The translations under genes were made by a program, and so were the position numbers. This document shows positions 44,268 through 54,500 of a stretch of DNA of 64,000 nucleotides, piece by piece. The stretch comes from Aquibacillus albus (GTDB lineage: Bacteria > Bacillota > Bacilli > Bacillales > Amphibacillaceae): positions 62,001 through 126,000 of the forward strand of contig NZ_JAFBDR010000006.1 in the NCBI RefSeq assembly GCF_016908325.1, in the 5' to 3' direction. The notes beneath the pieces are model-generated. The model was not told the origin of the DNA, did no database searches, and saw nothing but the letters and a program-made list of their open reading frames with translations. The number at the start of each line of letters is the position of its first letter. Within the stretch, counting starts at the first letter, position 1.

Positions 44268-46550
44268 ATGGAAACATTTCAGCTAAATTTAAATTTTGTG
44301 TGGGTACTTATTGCAACCGTTCTTATCTTTTTCATGCAGGCTGGATTTGGAGCGTTAGAAGCAGGTTTTACACGTGCAAAAAATTCGATAAATGTGGCAA
44401 TGAAAAATGTTACTGATTTTATCTTTGCTTCCATCGTTTTTGCATTAATTGGCTTTCCACTAATGTTTGGAGAAAGTGTTGGCGGATTTTTTGGCTCCAC
44501 CAATTTCTTTTTAAACATGGACGATGATCCATGGAATTGGTCATTCTTATTATTCCAAATCGCCTTTTCAAGTACTGCTGCAACGATTGTAAGTGGAGCT
44601 ATAGCTGAACGCTCCAAGTTTTCTGGTTATATCATTGGAACCATTTTAATTACGCTAATTATTTACCCAATCTATGGTCACTGGGCGTGGGGAAGCTTAT
44701 GGGGAGGCGATAGCACTGGTTGGTTGGAAAATTTAGGGTTTATGGATTTTGCAGGAAGCACCGTTGTACATTCGATTGGTGCATGGGTCGCATTTGCAGC
44801 TTGTATCGCTGTAGGTCCTCGAATTGGCAAATACAATGAAGATAAAACCTCTAATGATTTTTCTCCTAGTAGTGCAGTGATAGCAACGTTAGGTATGTTT
44901 TTGCTTTGGTTTGGATGGTTTGGTTTCAATGCCGGGAGTACAACCGTTGGCGATGCAAGTATTGCTTTAATTGCTTTAAACACACATATCTCAGCTGTCG
45001 CTGGAGGATTTGCAGCGATTTTAGTAAGCTGGTTCATCAAAGGATTACCGAACGTTTCTAGCACACTAAACGGTGTCTTAGGTGGCTTAGTTGCGATAAC
45101 TGCTGGATGTAATGTTGTTGGTCCAGGAAGTGCATTTTTGATTGGTCTTATTGGCGGGATTGTGACGACTTTAGCGATAGAGTTAGTAGAAAAAAAATTC
45201 CGAGTGGATGATGCAGTTGGTGCGGTCGCAGTCCATGGTTTTGCTGGTGCTTGGGGAACCGTTGCTACAGCAATATTTGCCAAAAGTGATATGTTAATTG
45301 CTTCCGATCGCATGACACAAATAGGTGTACAAGTTATCGGTGTTCTGGCTGGATTTATTTGGGCATTTGGACTTGGAATTATTTTTTACATGGTCCTCAA
45401 AAAAATGAATCTTTTACGGGTAAGTACGGAGGATGAAATCGCCGGGCTAAATGTGTCGGAGCATGGTGCAAAAATATCCATGCTTGATACTTTAATTTCC
45501 ATGAAAGAAATAGCAGCTGCAAAAGGAGATTTGACTAAACGCTTGAAGATCGAACATGGCGAGGATACAGCAGAATTAAATGAAGCCTTTAATCAAGTGT
45601 TAGGACGATTAAACACCATTGTTTCCAATATTAAAAAGCAAACAACAAATGTAAATGATTTATCTGAAGATATGTATGAATTGAGTAACGAATTAAAAGT
45701 GAACTCAGAGGATCAACACAATTTCGTTCATAAACTCCAAGCGTACTTTATCGAGCTTGATCAGCGTTTTGAGGCAGATTTAAAAACCGACGAACAAGTT
45801 GTCTCAATGATTCAAGACTCTTTTACAACAATGGAAGAAATAAGCTCACAAATTACAGGACTCCGAAACCATGTGTCGCTTTTGACCAAAGATGTGAATG
45901 TCGTAAATGAAAAAAATCAATCAGTCAACACCAAAATTGAAAAAGTAGAATCCAACGTAACTCACATTCGTGATTTTTCTAATCAAATCCAAGGAATTAT
46001 TGATACAATCGCCAATATTTCCAAAAAAATTAATCTCTTATCGTTAAACGCGGCAATTGAAGCAGCTCGTGCAGGGGATTCTGGTTCAGGATTTGCGGTT
46101 GTCGCAGGCGAAATCCGAGCTTTATCCAATGACACTGAAGTAGCAACGAAGCAAATAGCTTCCATCATCGACAATTCTGTTAAAAAAATGGAAGAAGTAG
46201 ATGTTGATATTGTTCAATTCATGGATGATTTCCGAGAGTTAAACGAAGAGTTAGGTCAAATACCTGCAAAATTCCAGTTGATGGATAGCGATATGGAAGA
46301 AATCAATGATTACACGAAAAATTTTGTCAATCATGTTGATCGTATTAGTAAAGATTCTCATGAAATAAATCAATCTAAAAAAGAACAAGCCATAAAACTT
46401 TCTTCTTTTACAGACAAAATCGATTCAATTAGTAAAAAAAGTCAAACAGGTGTTGGAATTTCCAAACGAATTTCCGATATTTCCAACACAATGAAAAGAA
46501 GTAGCAATCAACTAGATAAAGAAGTAGGTCAGTTTAAAACGGAACATTAG
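44268..46550 (+). CDS. Ammonium transporter fused to HAMP and methyl-accepting chemotaxis signalling domain
   Basis: A 760-residue fusion. Residues 1 to about 383 are a complete Amt channel with eleven helices: D160 and H168 (MDFAGSTVVHS) and H323 (AVHGFAGAWG) occupy the sites of the ammonium-binding aspartate and the twin pore histidines of AmtB. Residues about 405-455 form a HAMP-like linker (GDLTKRLKIEHGEDTAELNEAFNQVLGRL). Residues 456-760 are a coiled-coil MCP signalling domain with the hairpin tip around 581-612 (NLLSLNAAIEAARAGD). No separate periplasmic sensor domain exists, so the channel itself is the likely sensor of an ammonium chemoreceptor. The ATG at 44268 follows AAAGGAGG. No glnB (PII) gene is adjacent. 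Confidence 0.93.
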   Translation: METFQLNLNFVWVLIATVLIFFMQAGFGALEAGFTRAKNSINVAMKNVTDFIFASIVFALIGFPLMFGESVGGFFGSTNFFLNMDDDPWNWSFLLFQIAFSSTAATIVSGAIAERSKFSGYIIGTILITLIIYPIYGHWAWGSLWGGDSTGWLENLGFMDFAGSTVVHSIGAWVAFAACIAVGPRIGKYNEDKTSNDFSPSSAVIATLGMFLLWFGWFGFNAGSTTVGDASIALIALNTHISAVAGGFAAILVSWFIKGLPNVSSTLNGVLGGLVAITAGCNVVGPGSAFLIGLIGGIVTTLAIELVEKKFRVDDAVGAVAVHGFAGAWGTVATAIFAKSDMLIASDRMTQIGVQVIGVLAGFIWAFGLGIIFYMVLKKMNLLRVSTEDEIAGLNVSEHGAKISMLDTLISMKEIAAAKGDLTKRLKIEHGEDTAELNEAFNQVLGRLNTIVSNIKKQTTNVNDLSEDMYELSNELKVNSEDQHNFVHKLQAYFIELDQRFEADLKTDEQVVSMIQDSFTTMEEISSQITGLRNHVSLLTKDVNVVNEKNQSVNTKIEKVESNVTHIRDFSNQIQGIIDTIANISKKINLLSLNAAIEAARAGDSGSGFAVVAGEIRALSNDTEVATKQIASIIDNSVKKMEEVDVDIVQFMDDFRELNEELGQIPAKFQLMDSDMEEINDYTKNFVNHVDRISKDSHEINQSKKEQAIKLSSFTDKIDSISKKSQTGVGISKRISDISNTMKRSSNQLDKEVGQFKTEH

Positions 46551-46579
46551 AAAAAAATCAGGGCAACCTGATTTTTTTC
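46551..46579 (+). terminator. Terminator after amt-mcp
   Basis: Stem AAAAAAATCAGG / CCTGATTTTTTT with a GCAA tetraloop. Confidence 0.92.
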
Positions 46580-46688
46580 TATTTTTCAAGTGTGTGTTCA
46601 AGTCAATCGTTCTCGTTTAATGACGTGTTGCATAATTCGAGTTATAATGAACCATGGTAATTAACACCGATAGAAAGAAGGTGCTTTC

Positions 46689-47306
46689 ATGATTATAATC
46701 ATTGATAATTACGATTCATTCACATACAACTTAGTACAGTATTATAAGCAATTGGATCCGGACGTACACGTTTATCGAAATGACGAGATATCAATATCTA
46801 ACATAGATCGGCTGAATCCAGATATCATTGTTTTATCACCCGGACCAGGCAAGCCAACGGAATCTGGCAACTGCAAAGAAATCGTATCAAAATTCCATAA
46901 AACAATCCCTATTTTCGGAGTTTGTCTAGGATTCCAGTTAATCGTTGAATTCTTTGGAGGAAAGGTTATCAAGGGAGAACAACCAATGCACGGAAAAATA
47001 TCAAACATCCATCACATTCAAGATGGAGTGTTCAATTCTATTCCTAATCCGACGAAAGTTACACGATATCACTCACTTATTGCTGATTCTACTTCGATTC
47101 CTGAAGAATTAGTTGTCACTGCCCGAACGAACGATGGCGTAATTATGGGTGTTCGTCATCTAAAGCATCCGATCGAAGGAATCCAATTTCACCCGGAATC
47201 TATTTTAACGGAACACGGCTTTCAAATGATTGAAAACCACTATCATATAGCTCGAACTTGGAAGGCTAAACGAGGTGTATCGAATGAATCCTCACCTGTT
47301 ATTTGA
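46689..47306 (+). CDS. pabA: Aminodeoxychorismate/anthranilate synthase glutamine amidotransferase subunit
   Basis: A 205-residue class I glutamine amidotransferase: nucleophile Cys in FGVCLGFQ (about residue 79) and the His-Glu pair in FHPESIL. It releases ammonia from glutamine for PabB, giving 4-amino-4-deoxychorismate. The gene overlaps the next by 23 nt. The partner encodes PabB-PabC, so folate synthesis is the main assignment; the amidotransferase may also serve tryptophan synthesis, as in B. subtilis. Confidence 0.9.
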   Translation: MIIIIDNYDSFTYNLVQYYKQLDPDVHVYRNDEISISNIDRLNPDIIVLSPGPGKPTESGNCKEIVSKFHKTIPIFGVCLGFQLIVEFFGGKVIKGEQPMHGKISNIHHIQDGVFNSIPNPTKVTRYHSLIADSTSIPEELVVTARTNDGVIMGVRHLKHPIEGIQFHPESILTEHGFQMIENHYHIARTWKAKRGVSNESSPVI

Positions 47307-49020
47307 ATTTGTAAATGAAAACGGGCAAATAAGTAATAAGCATTTCATTAACCCTATTCGAATTTATCAAACCGAAGATATATCAAAGGTCCATGATATT
47401 TTTGTAGCAATGGAAGAAGAAATAGCCAATGGTTATTATGTAGCTGGATATATTTCTTATGAAGCTGCACCTGCCTTTGAGCCGAAAATCACTGTCCATC
47501 CTGGCCCAAATATGCCTCTTGTCTGGTTCGGAATTTTCGATGAGCCGTTGGATGATAAACAAGAAGATAACATTCTTCCATATCATGTTTCTAATTGGTC
47601 TTTAGACGCAAACTTTGATAAATACCAGGAAGGAATCAGTCAAATAAAAAAAGCGATTAAAAAAGGAAATACTTACCAGGTCAATTATACAGCTCGATTA
47701 CGTGCAGATTTTGAAGGAGACGAGTTTTCCTTTTATAAACAATTAACGAAGAATCAACAATCTTCCTATAGCGCCTATTTGAATATTGGAAAATACCGGA
47801 TTCTGTCTGCTTCTCCTGAATTATTTTTTCAAGTCAATGGAAATACACTGACAACAAAGCCGATGAAGGGTACTGCAAAGCGCGGACGTTTTTCCAGTGA
47901 GGATCAAGCAAAAAAGCATCATTTACTTAACTCAGAAAAAGAAATTGCAGAAAACTTAATGATTGTTGACCTATTACGGAATGACCTTGGGAAAATAGCC
48001 AAACCAGGATCTGTTCATGTACCAAAGCTGTTCGAAATTGAAACCTACCCTACCGTCCATCAGATGACATCCACTGTACGAGCTGAATTAGAAGAGAACA
48101 AATCTATTTTTGAATGGTTTCAAGCGTTGTTTCCTTGTGGCTCTATAACTGGTGCTCCAAAAATTCGGACGATGGACTATATAGCACAACTAGAACAGTC
48201 ACCAAGAGATATATATTGTGGAGCGATTGGATATTTTACTCCCCACCGAAATGCAGTATTTAACGTTCCGATCCGTACAGTCGTCATCGATATCGAAAAC
48301 AAACAAGCTATATATGGGGTCGGTGGTGGTATAACTTGGGATTCAACGGTCACTGGAGAATATGATGAACTGTTCACGAAAGCACGCCTTTTAACAGAAC
48401 AAAAGGAAAAGTTTCAATTATTAGAGTCAATCTTACTGACAAATGGCACATACCCTTTAAAAACTTATCATCTTAACAGACTAAGAGATTCTGCCCAATA
48501 TTTTAATTTTACTATCCATGAAAAAATAATAGAGGATACTTTAGCCAAGCATGCCGAAATAAACCCAACTGGTGATTTCAAGGTACGTCTCACATTAGAT
48601 GAAAATGGGGAATTAAGCCTTGAATCTATTCCTGTTAAACCAATGAAACTGCCGGTTCCTTGTTCCCTTGCTGAAACACCAGTTAATAGAGAAAATTTAT
48701 ATCTTTTTCATAAAACGACATATCGGAAGCATTATGAAAAACATCAAGAAAGTGCTACGGAAGGTTCATTTTCAGTCTTATTATGGAATGAAGAAGAGGA
48801 ATTAACGGAATTTACGTTTGGAAATTTAGTCGTAGAGATGAATGGAAACTTTTATACACCTCCAATAACTAGCGGGGTTTTACCAGGGACAAGGCGCCAA
48901 AAACTAATCGATAATGGAGAAATTACTGAAAAAACACTTTATAAAAGTGACCTCTCCTCTTTTGATCGGATTTGGTTCATTAATAGTGTAAGGGGATGGC
49001 TGGAGGTAGAGCTGATTTAG
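47284..49020 (+). CDS. pabB: Fused aminodeoxychorismate synthase component I and 4-amino-4-deoxychorismate lyase
   Basis: A 578-residue fusion. The first 370 residues or so are a chorismate-binding enzyme: KKGNTYQVNYTARL, LSASPELFFQ, TTKPMKGTAKRG (the PabB lysine motif), ENLMIVDLLRNDLG and PCGSITGAPK. The C-terminal 190 residues are a fold-IV PLP enzyme (PabC): LLESILLTNGTYPLKTYHLNRL, a candidate PLP lysine in FHKTTYRKHYE, ITSGVLPGTRRQ. Together they convert chorismate plus ammonia to p-aminobenzoate. The ATG at 47284 follows GAGGTG inside the pabA end. In B. subtilis pabB and pabC are separate genes; this fusion occurs in other bacteria. Confidence 0.88.
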   Translation: MNPHLLFEFVNENGQISNKHFINPIRIYQTEDISKVHDIFVAMEEEIANGYYVAGYISYEAAPAFEPKITVHPGPNMPLVWFGIFDEPLDDKQEDNILPYHVSNWSLDANFDKYQEGISQIKKAIKKGNTYQVNYTARLRADFEGDEFSFYKQLTKNQQSSYSAYLNIGKYRILSASPELFFQVNGNTLTTKPMKGTAKRGRFSSEDQAKKHHLLNSEKEIAENLMIVDLLRNDLGKIAKPGSVHVPKLFEIETYPTVHQMTSTVRAELEENKSIFEWFQALFPCGSITGAPKIRTMDYIAQLEQSPRDIYCGAIGYFTPHRNAVFNVPIRTVVIDIENKQAIYGVGGGITWDSTVTGEYDELFTKARLLTEQKEKFQLLESILLTNGTYPLKTYHLNRLRDSAQYFNFTIHEKIIEDTLAKHAEINPTGDFKVRLTLDENGELSLESIPVKPMKLPVPCSLAETPVNRENLYLFHKTTYRKHYEKHQESATEGSFSVLLWNEEEELTEFTFGNLVVEMNGNFYTPPITSGVLPGTRRQKLIDNGEITEKTLYKSDLSSFDRIWFINSVRGWLEVELI

Positions 49021-49100
49021 AGCAGACCCAATCCTGCAAATGGAATCTATGCTAGATCTCTGTTAAAATGACAAATAATGAACTGTTAAGGGGGATTTCA

Positions 49101-50249
49101 ATGAAAATAACTTCCATCGAGCCTACCCCAAGTCCACACTCGATGAAAATAAATCTAGATGAAAAGCTACCAGATGGTGAAAGCCGTAACTACAAGCTTA
49201 ATGATAATTTGGAACAAGCTCCAAAATATGTTCAGCAGTTGTTTACTATTGATGGTGTGAAAGGTCTCTATCACGTCGTTGACTTTATTGCTTTAGAACG
49301 ACATCCTAAAGTTGCATGGGAATCTATTCTTCCGGAAGTTCGAAAAATATTAGGTACCTCTGACAATAAACAAGAAAATTGGGATTTAGACAAAAAGCAG
49401 GAACAAGAAGGCAATTCATTTGGTGAGGTAAAAGTATTTATCCAAATGTTTCGAAACATCCCAATTCAAGTAAAATTAGATGATGGGACTGACGAAAAAC
49501 GATTCGGGTTACCGGAACGTTTCATGGAAGCGGTTATGGAAGCATCACCAGCCTCTCCAAATGTTGTAATGGAACGTAAATGGCAGGAACAGCGTCCTAG
49601 ATATGGATCAATCGAAGAAATAGGTGTTGAGGTTGTTGAGGAATTATCCGCAAGTTATGATCAAGATCGTCTTAACCAATTAGTAAAGCTTGCATTTCAG
49701 GACAAACCTGAGAAAAACGAAAAAACCACTCAAAGCATTTCACTAGCAACCTTTGATAATCCGGATTGGAAAGCAAGATATGCTGCACTCGATCAAATGG
49801 AACCAACCCTTGAACATTTTTCGATTTTAGAAAAGGCATTAGATGATGAGAAAGCCTCAATCCGAAGATTAGCCACAGCCTATCTTGGAATGATTGAAGA
49901 ACCAGACGTCTTGCCTTTGCTATATAAAGCGTTAAAGGATAGTGCAGTAACCGTTAGAAGAACTGCCGGGGATTGTATTTCTGATCTTGGCTATAAAGAA
50001 GCAATGCCAAGAATGATCGAAGCTTTATCAGATTCCAACAGACTCGTTAGATGGCGAGCAGCTATGTTTTTATATGAAGCTGGAGATGAATCAGCTATTC
50101 CTGCACTCGAGGCTGCAGCAGATGATTCTGAGTTTGAGGTTCGTATGCAAGTTAATATGGCATTGGAAAGAATCAAGGGTGGCGAGGAAGCAAAAGGGTC
50201 GGTGTGGCATCAAATGACACAAGCAACATTAAAAAAAGAAAAGAAATGA
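49101..50249 (+). CDS. CvfC-family protein with Nfu N-terminal domain and HEAT-like repeats
   Basis: A 382-residue protein. The N-terminal 90 residues are a Scaffold_NifU_N domain (SIEPTPSPHSMKINLDEKLP, FTIDGVKGLYHVVDFIALER). From about 225 to 370 HEAT-like repeats follow (LEKALDDEKASIRRLATAYLGMI, LLYKALKDSAVTVRRTAGDCISDLGYKEAM). The layout is that of conserved virulence factor C of staphylococci and B. subtilis YpgR; molecular function unknown, with Fe-S or thiol biology suggested by the Nfu domain and by the bacilliredoxin gene 12 nt downstream. The ATG at 49101 follows AAGGGGG. Confidence 0.82.
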   Translation: MKITSIEPTPSPHSMKINLDEKLPDGESRNYKLNDNLEQAPKYVQQLFTIDGVKGLYHVVDFIALERHPKVAWESILPEVRKILGTSDNKQENWDLDKKQEQEGNSFGEVKVFIQMFRNIPIQVKLDDGTDEKRFGLPERFMEAVMEASPASPNVVMERKWQEQRPRYGSIEEIGVEVVEELSASYDQDRLNQLVKLAFQDKPEKNEKTTQSISLATFDNPDWKARYAALDQMEPTLEHFSILEKALDDEKASIRRLATAYLGMIEEPDVLPLLYKALKDSAVTVRRTAGDCISDLGYKEAMPRMIEALSDSNRLVRWRAAMFLYEAGDESAIPALEAAADDSEFEVRMQVNMALERIKGGEEAKGSVWHQMTQATLKKEKK

Positions 50250-50261
50250 GGAGGATTACAA

Positions 50262-50690
50262 ATGAATCCATATGATCAATACATGAAAGAAATCTCTCAA
50301 CCGATGAGAGATGAATTAACTGAAGCAGGTTTTCAAGAATTAACAGCTCCAGAACAAGTTGACGATTTTGTAACGACAACAAAAGGGACTTCTTTAGTTG
50401 TCGTAAACTCTGTTTGCGGGTGCGCTGCTGGCCTTGCACGTCCAGCTGTTCGATTATCTCTAGATAGTCCGCAAAAGCCAGACAATCTTGTAACAGTTTT
50501 TGCTGGACAAGATCGAGAAGCTACTGCAAGAATGCGCGATTACTTTGAAGGGATTGAGCCTTCTTCCCCATCGATTGCTTTAATGAAGGATGGACAGGTG
50601 CTTCACTTTATCCCACGTGAAGAAATCGAAGGTCATGAAGTCGAAGAAATTGTAAATAATTTAACAACCACTTATCAGCAATACTGCTAA
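50262..50690 (+). CDS. Bacilliredoxin of the BrxA/BrxB (YphP/YqiW) family
   Basis: A 142-residue thioredoxin-fold protein with the CGC active site in NSVCGCAAGLARPA (about residues 53-55). Bacilliredoxins remove bacillithiol from S-bacillithiolated proteins. The sequence is closest in pattern to YphP/BrxA (FAGQDREATARMRDYF, EPSSPSIALMKDGQVLHFIPR). It follows cvfC by 12 nt, ends before a strong terminator and shares its operon. Confidence 0.9.
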   Translation: MNPYDQYMKEISQPMRDELTEAGFQELTAPEQVDDFVTTTKGTSLVVVNSVCGCAAGLARPAVRLSLDSPQKPDNLVTVFAGQDREATARMRDYFEGIEPSSPSIALMKDGQVLHFIPREEIEGHEVEEIVNNLTTTYQQYC

Positions 50691-50714
50691 TAAAATAAAT
50701 CGATTCATCTTATC

Positions 50715-50738
50715 AGGCCGGGCGGAGTTGCCCGGCCT
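50715..50738. terminator. Terminator after the bacilliredoxin gene
   Basis: GC-rich perfect stem AGGCCGGGC / GCCCGGCCT with a 6-nt loop. The T-tract is weak (ATTACAG). Confidence 0.75.
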
Positions 50739-50765
50739 ATTACAGTTCGTTACTCTACCTGCAGA

Positions 50766-51020
50766 TTATTGCTTCTTGTTCATTTGCTGTTGGGCCATTT
50801 TTACCATTTCCTTCACCATTTGACCACCGATGTTTCCACCAACTTTACCGGCATCCTTTGCTTGTATATTGCCGTTATACCCTTTGTTAAATGGAACTCC
50901 TTGTTCTTCTGCAACCTCATATTTTGCCTTTTTTGGATCATCCGTTCCAGCGACTCTTGCTTTTAATTGATCTAAACCTTTTCTAGCTTCTGGCACAAGG
51001 ATTTTATTTCTTCTAGCCAT
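50766..51020 (-). CDS. Alpha/beta-type small acid-soluble spore protein
   Basis: An 84-residue SASP that coats and protects spore DNA. Family motifs are LVPEARKGLDQLKARVA, the GPR protease recognition site KYEVAEEQGV, and GYNGNIQAKDAGKVGGNIGGQMVKEMVKMAQ. The ATG at 51020 follows GAGGTGAGTAGG; an ATG three codons upstream lies inside the ribosome site. The preceding gene ends 5 nt before it. Confidence 0.92.
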   Translation of the reverse strand: MARRNKILVPEARKGLDQLKARVAGTDDPKKAKYEVAEEQGVPFNKGYNGNIQAKDAGKVGGNIGGQMVKEMVKMAQQQMNKKQ

Positions 51021-51025
51021 CCTAC

Positions 51026-51295
51026 TCACCTCTTTTCATCTATTTTTGCTAAAAGCTCACTCAAGTCGTTTTGAAGAAAGTGGACTTCATCTGCATTTAA
51101 CAATATTGGCATTTGATCATTAACTGTGATGGTACATGATTCATCTTGCTCACTATATTTCATTAAATATTGATATAAATGTTTCATTTGTTCTGAAGAG
51201 ATATTTGAAGCAGTATCCAAATGCTTTACTCTCGTCAAATAAAAGGTATTTTCTAAAAAATCTCCACCAAAAATACTTCCATTAAATTGATTCAC
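51026..51295 (-). CDS. Small protein upstream of SASP gene, function unknown
   Basis: An 89-residue soluble acidic protein (ISSEQMKHLYQYLMKYSEQDESCTITVNDQMPILLNADEV) with no recognised domain. The start is GTG at 51295 just after GGGGGGAGAAT; the overlapping ATG is out of frame. It is probably cotranscribed with the SASP gene 5 nt downstream, so forespore expression is plausible. Confidence 0.65.
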   Translation of the reverse strand: MNQFNGSIFGGDFLENTFYLTRVKHLDTASNISSEQMKHLYQYLMKYSEQDESCTITVNDQMPILLNADEVHFLQNDLSELLAKIDEKR

Positions 51296-51362
51296 ATTCT
51301 CCCCCCTCTTTCCTCTTCCGTTTGTGATTATTATGTAGCAGCTATGTAAAATTGATACAATA

Positions 51363-51470
51363 GAAAACTTGGCATTAGATCGCCGAACCTTTGGTAACCT
51401 ATGACCTAGTCGAACTTAAACTTTACTCTTAAAATTTTTATTGTCGAATTTACTTCCTAACTAATTTTCC
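51363..51470. repeat. AAAACTTGGC-family repeat, diverged copy
   Basis: Starts GAAAACTTGGCATTAG and retains CTTAAAATTTTTATTGTCG and ACTTCCTAAC near the end, in the order of the copy at 33354. Lies between two minus-strand transcription units. Confidence 0.5.
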
Positions 51471-51481
51471 TTAGATGTGTT

Positions 51482-51518
51482 AAAAATGAGCTACCAAATA
51501 ATTGGCAGCTCATTTTTT
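51482..51518 (-). terminator. Terminator of the first PL11 gene
   Basis: Stem AAAAATGAGCTGCCAA / TTGGTAGCTCATTTTT (one mismatch) on the minus strand, 23 nt past the stop codon. Confidence 0.85.
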
Positions 51519-51540
51519 AAATAAAATCGGTAATTATTTT

Positions 51541-54500
51541 TTAATGAATGACTCGGATAGAATCCCTTCCAAGAAACGCATTCCCATCTTTTAAATAACC
51601 AATTACTTCAACCTCAATATCACCATTTATTCCTTTAAATGCTTCATTTACTTGTTGTCTATCAAATTTTGCTGTGAGTACCTTTCCTTGTTGATTTGCA
51701 TCCGTTGCAAAAATTGTTTGACCATTCACCTTTATTCTTATGTTACTAGTATCCACTTCTGCTAAGGACGTTAAGGTGATTTTAGCTTGTAACGAATTCT
51801 TTCCACCTTTTGATTTTAAATTTAATGTATGCGGTGTCAATTCTACATCAGCGGTGTTCATTTTTCCCGTATAAACTGTTGGAATCGGCGCATTCTCCAT
51901 ATCATGTCCTAAGAAATAGCTTGTATGTGGCGGCTGATTATAACCAATGTTTTGCCATGCAATGCCTAATCTATATTCTGGATCATGCATAAGTGTGTAA
52001 ATACGGTGATCAGTTACTTCAGTAGTTGTATAGATTCTTAAAGCACTACTATCCTCTGTTCGCCAAATTACTTCTTCTCTCCAATCACCTAAGATATCGG
52101 CTTGTAAGCTAGGATTTCCTTTTGTGTAGTTGTTGGAATAAGTACCTTCTGCAGTTAGCAGATTCACCATTTCGTTGTTTTCATAATCCCACTTACCTAT
52201 TGTGCCAACACCTACTCCTTTATCTTGATTCCAATCATGGTCTAACGCTTCACGCAAAAGATCACCGTCCCACCATATCGCAAAGTTTGCAGGTGGTATA
52301 CTTGAAGAAATTTTTTCTCCAGTTGTGGTATATATGCCGCCATTTTGGCTATTCCATGCTCCATCAATAGCCCATGCCTCTGCACCAGGGTATCTAGGGT
52401 CAATATCAGCTATTAATCCACGTCCTGTGTCTTGACCAGTATAGACGCCCCAAATATTCTTACCAGTTTCAGCATCTCTCAAAGAAATTCCGAACTTTGC
52501 ATTACTACTTTCTTGTACAGTAAAGACTTCCATTCCAGGCCGATTCGGATCAAAGTCACTCACATGCATCGCATCTCCATGCCCTAATCCAGTTGTGTAC
52601 ATAGCCGTACCGTCATCATCCATAACAGCATTTCCGTAAACAATTTCATCTTTTCCATCATTATCTACATCATTGATACTTAAACTATGGAATCCCTGAC
52701 CTGCAAAACTCTTATTTCCAGGTTCGTCACTGTCAAACTTCCATCTTTTTACTAACTCCCCACCTTGAAAATCATAGGCAACTAATACAGTTCTTGTATA
52801 ATATCCACGAGCCATCACAAGGCTTGGATTTTCTCCGTCTAAATATGCAACTCCAGCAAGGAATCGGTCAACACGGTTTCCATAACCATCGCCCCAGTCA
52901 TTAACATTTCCACGTGGTGGCTCATAATTAACAGTGTCAATCGCTTCACCTGTTTCACCATTGAAAATAGTTAAATACTCAGGTCCATCTAACACATAGC
53001 CACTAGAATTTCGATAATCTGCATCTGCATTCCCTATAACATTCCCTTTACCATCTATCGTTCCATCTGCTGTTTTAAATGCTACTTCAGCTTTACCATT
53101 GCCATCAAAGTCATAAACTAAAAATTGTGTATAGTGAGCACCAGATCGGATATTCACCCCTAAATCGATACGCCATAAGTGTGTTCCATCTAATTCATAT
53201 GCATCGATATACGTGTTTCCTGTAAACCCAGGACGAGAGTTATCCTGTGAATTAGATGGATCCCATTGAAGAACAATTTCGTATTGACCGTCACCATCAA
53301 GATCAGCAACACTAGCGTCATTAGCACGGTAAGTAAATTCCTCGCCATTAATCGTACCACCTTCTGGTTTTTGAAGTGGTATATCTAAGTACTTCTCGTT
53401 CCAAACCTCAACAGCCTCAGTAAGCTTTGGCTCATCTCCACTTAACACGCGAACTTGATAAGTAGAATCCGCCTTACCATCTTGATCAAAGAAATTTGTG
53501 CTGGAAGTAATTGGACGCTCATTAATCTTTTCTCCATCACGAATTACATCAAAGCTGATACTGTCTGGGTCTGTACCGAGCATACGCCAACCGACATAAA
53601 TTCCTTCTTCGGTTTTAACCGCAACTAAGCCACGATCCAACTTTTCCATATAACGAAGCTTTTCCACCGTAATTGGAGTCTTAATTGGTGCAGGTGCTTC
53701 CGAGAGTCCACCCTCATTTACGGAAAATACTTTATAATAAAAATGTTTACTTGTTACGATTGAATCGTCTGTGTAATTTGGGTTTTCTGATGTTGCTATT
53801 TTTTGAAAAGCTCCATCTTTATTTGAAGACCGATAAATGTAGTAACTAACTGTATTGTCAGTAGCTTCCCATTCTAGCGAAACTTCATCTTCAGTGACAC
53901 TTTTAAGACCTAAATTAGAAGGAACATCTGGAGATTGAATAGATTCGTCTGCTACTGTTACATCTAATGATGGACTTTTGTTTGATTCAATCCCAACACT
54001 GTTAACAGCAGATACTGCGTAGCTATAGGATAAACCTAGCTCTACATCTTCATCAGTAAATTTAGTAGTTTCTGTGCTATCCATTTTGACAAAATCATCG
54101 CTATTCCTTTGCTTTTTATAAATATAATAACGATCCGCGCCATCAACAGTATCCCAGCTAAACGTTACCGAACTTTCAGGAGTAGTTTCGATATTTTCTA
54201 AGTATAGCTCAGGAGACTTCAACATAGCTGCAATTTCAATGCCATTAATACGACCATTTTCACTAAGATCAATGGTTAATTGCCCATCGTTTACAGCAAC
54301 AACCTCTGTGTATTCTGCATAATTTCCTGCACCAGAAGAAATAGATCCTTTGTCTTCCCCTTCAATAGCGATACCAGTCCGATTAAAGGCGATATCATCA
54401 CCTGCAATAATGTTGACATAATATTCACCATTTGGAACATCCACTAAAAAGGAAAAATCACCATCAATGATAAAGTCTCTTCGCATATCATCTGGATTTC

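Noticed and set aside
44678-45313. 211-codon antisense frame inside the ammonium transporter part
   Set aside because: It is the complement of a strongly supported Amt coding region and has proline- and threonine-rich shadow composition.
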